Origin: JANOQP01 sp044227705
Lineage (GTDB): Bacteria; Bacteroidota; Bacteroidia; Chitinophagales; Saprospiraceae
Assembly (NCBI GenBank): GCA_044227705.1
Contig: JBGAWE010000048.1
Location: forward strand, 1-24,569
Length of the DNA stretch: 24,569 bases
Direction of reading: 5' to 3'
How positions within the stretch are numbered: position 1 is the first letter of the stretch; the number at the start of each line of letters is the position of its first letter. Position numbers and translations under genes: made by a program. The notes below the pieces were generated by a model that worked only from the letters and a program-made list of their open reading frames with translations, was not told the DNA's origin and did no database searches. Positions 22,706-24,569 of the stretch are shown here, piece after piece.

Positions 22706-23689
22706 TCAGGCTTCCCGCCGCCACCAAAACAGCTGGTCGACAATCAAAAAGAGGAGGGCCAGCCCAACCAGCCATTGATATTGCGATTGATAGGCCCGCC
22801 CCGTTTCTGCACGAATCGCCTTTTTCTGCAACCGGTCGACCTCGCGGGCGATCGCCTCGGCGGCGCCCGGGTCGTCGATTTTGAAAAAACTGCCACCGCC
22901 GGCCTGCGCAAGGCTTCGCATCAGGTTCTCGTCGGAATGCGTGGTGACCACTTGCTCTTCGGAGTCGCGTTTTTTCCCGCCCCCGGCCAGCGGGATTGGG
23001 CCGCCCGCAACCGTTCCGACGACAACCGTGTGGACAATCAAGCCTTGCCCGTGCGCCTTTTTTGCGGCCGTGCTCGGGTCGCCGGCGTGCTGTTCACCGT
23101 CGGAAATGACGACCAGCGCACAGCCCGCCTCCGGGTCTGCTCCAAAAAGGTGCGAAGCTACCTCCACCGGCGCGGCCAAGTCGGTGCTCGGGTCGGCAAT
23201 CAAATCGGGACCGGCGTTGCTGACAAACGTGAGCAGCGTCGCGTAATCGGTTGAAAGGGGCATTTGCGTGACCGCCTCTCCGGCAAAAAAAATAAGGCCG
23301 AGCTGCTCGCCCTCGAGTTTTTGCACGAGGTTTTGGACAAAGCCTTTGGCTGCTTTCAACCGGCTCGGCGCCGCGTCGGTGGCCAGCATACTTTCAGAAA
23401 TGTCGAGCGCAATCAGAACGTTCGCGCTCAAGTGCTCGGGCAAGGTCAACGAAACAGGTCGCATCGGGTTGGCCAAGGCCAAGACCGTCAAGGCCAAAAT
23501 GGAGGCGAACAGCAGGTTTTTCACCAAAAAACGAGGGAAGGAAAAACCCAGAAGCAGGCGCTCGGCAAGTTCCTTCGAACCCAAGCGCGCCAGCATCCGC
23601 CGCCGCCAGCGCCAGTAGACCACCAGCAGCACGGCGTGCAACAGCAAGGCCCAAAGCAGGTGCAGCAAATCCGGGTTCTCGAATTTCAT
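22706..23689 (-). CDS. batB: BatB, von Willebrand factor A domain membrane protein
   Basis: A 327-residue protein. Two N-terminal membrane segments (about 9-25 and 56-73) flank a short cytoplasmic loop. The VWA domain (about 90-290) carries the metal-site motif DISES (Asp96, Ser98, Ser100). A last membrane segment (about 305-323) precedes a basic tail (WWRREA). This is the standard BatB layout, with the VWA domain in the periplasm. It lies 6 bases downstream of batA and 24 upstream of batC, so one operon is expected. Confidence 0.92.
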   Translation of the reverse strand: MKFENPDLLHLLWALLLHAVLLVVYWRWRRRMLARLGSKELAERLLLGFSFPRFLVKNLLFASILALTVLALANPMRPVSLTLPEHLSANVLIALDISESMLATDAAPSRLKAAKGFVQNLVQKLEGEQLGLIFFAGEAVTQMPLSTDYATLLTFVSNAGPDLIADPSTDLAAPVEVASHLFGADPEAGCALVVISDGEQHAGDPSTAAKKAHGQGLIVHTVVVGTVAGGPIPLAGGGKKRDSEEQVVTTHSDENLMRSLAQAGGGSFFKIDDPGAAEAIAREVDRLQKKAIRAETGRAYQSQYQWLVGLALLFLIVDQLFWWRREA

Positions 23690-23695
23690 TCCGAA

Positions 23696-24569
23696 TCAAA
23701 AGGTAATGACCCGCAGCGGCCCCCAGCGCAGGAACAGTTCCAGCAACAAAAGGCAATAGACGAGGTCGAGTATCACAAAAAACAGGTCCTGGTTGCGGCG
23801 CACAGCGGTCGTGGTGGTCTTGGTCTTCTCCAGCCGGTCGATTTCCGCATAGATGCCGCGCAAATCCTCCGGTGAGCGGGCGCGATAGAACTCGCCCCCA
23901 GTCCGGTGCGCGACTTCTTCGAGCAGTTTTGAGTTGAAAACACTGGTTCGCGCCGCGAAAGTGTAGACCCCATATGCGCTCTCCTCGCTCGGCGACACGA
24001 CCGTTCCATCCGTCCCGATGCCGATGGTGTGCACCTTTACGTCCAACGACTTGGCGATTTCGGATGCACGGAGCGGGCCGATTTCCCCGGCGTTGTTTTC
24101 GCCATCGGTGAGCAGCACGACGACTTTGCTCTTCGATTTTGAGTCCTTCAGCCGGTTGACGGCGGTCGCCAGTCCCATGCCGATGGCAGTGCCGTCCTTC
24201 AGCCGCCCGACTTGCAGGTTGTTGATGAAAATCTGCAAAACCCGGTGGTCGCTGGTCAGCGGGCACTTGGTGACCGCGCCGCCCGAGAAGGCTACGAGGC
24301 CAATCTGGTCGTGAAGCCGGTTTCGGACGAAATCGTTGGCCACCTGTTTGGCGACGCTTAGGCGGTCGGGGTAAAAATCCTTGGTCAGCATGCTCGGCGA
24401 AACGTCCATCGCCATCATGATGTCGATGGACTCGGACTCGATTTTTTCCTCGAACCATATCAATTGGGGCCGCGCGAGCGCCAAAATCAGGATGGTCATC
24501 GTCGTCCAGCGCAAGATTTGAAGCCAGTTGCGGGCGTAGACGACCCATGTTTTCACGCCCTGCATCGCC
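23696..24569 (-). CDS. batA: BatA, VWA domain membrane protein (5' end beyond window)
   Basis: The frame is open to the right edge; the first in-window ATG (24563-24565) is internal, because family members have roughly 40 more residues with a first membrane segment before it. Visible are the second membrane segment (TILILALARPQLIW), a VWA domain with DVSPS (metal-site motif), VVLLTDGENNAG and VHTIGIGTDG, and a C-terminal membrane segment (FFVILDLVYCLLLLELFL). It is the first of the bat genes seen here and the likely head of this part of the operon; MoxR and DUF58 genes usually upstream would lie beyond the window. Confidence 0.92.
   Translation of the reverse strand, partial: AMQGVKTWVVYARNWLQILRWTTMTILILALARPQLIWFEEKIESESIDIMMAMDVSPSMLTKDFYPDRLSVAKQVANDFVRNRLHDQIGLVAFSGGAVTKCPLTSDHRVLQIFINNLQVGRLKDGTAIGMGLATAVNRLKDSKSKSKVVVLLTDGENNAGEIGPLRASEIAKSLDVKVHTIGIGTDGTVVSPSEESAYGVYTFAARTSVFNSKLLEEVAHRTGGEFYRARSPEDLRGIYAEIDRLEKTKTTTTAVRRNQDLFFVILDLVYCLLLLELFLRWGPLRVITF

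Overview
The window looks like chromosomal DNA from a GC-rich member of the Bacteroidota. The evidence is a secreted deiminase ending in a type IX secretion (T9SS) sorting domain, a RemB/Wzi-like outer-membrane protein, the BatA-BatB-BatC gene order, a PaaD-type protein, an alpha/beta-fused 2-oxoacid dehydrogenase E1, and a promoter matching the Bacteroidota pattern TTTG-N21-TAnnTTTG upstream of a zinc-ribbon gene. Several uncharacterised proteins (duplicated secreted binding-domain protein, Pro-rich protein with a conserved C-terminus) resemble families I associate with Saprospiria/Lewinella-like bacteria. That finer placement is inference. No rRNA, tRNA, CRISPR, IS element or phage gene was seen.

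Layout, left to right. 1-3930 is the cell surface block: the end of an unknown gene, a convergent RemB/Wzi-like outer-membrane protein, and a divergent secreted deiminase, closed by a strong bidirectional terminator at 3894-3930. 3930-8312 (minus) is a two-gene unit of a periplasmic penicillin-acylase-family hydrolase and a polytopic GT-C-like membrane protein. 8532-10873 (plus) is a LptF/LptG-family permease translationally coupled to an orphan paaD. 10878-15070 is an accessory-looking block: a large protein of unknown function faces, across a palindrome-rich intergenic region, a small frameshifted gene, a matrixin-like metalloprotease without signal peptide, and a stand-alone LuxR-type DNA-binding protein framed by two similar hairpins. 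15101-17923 holds the fused E1 and a divergent L-rhamnose-mutarotase-like gene whose middle is read in the wrong frame. 17956-21321 holds a secreted two-domain protein, a zinc-ribbon protein with a clear promoter, and a Pro-rich protein. 21415-24569 is thymidine kinase followed by the convergent batA-batB-batC operon, cut at the right edge.

How it fits together. Most genes are envelope or housekeeping functions in short operons. The parts least explained by known biology are the leaderless metalloprotease cassette (12444-15070) and the two places where coding frame changes inside a gene (about 12982 and 17790-17851). Both frame changes could be real mutations, sequence errors or, less likely, recoding.
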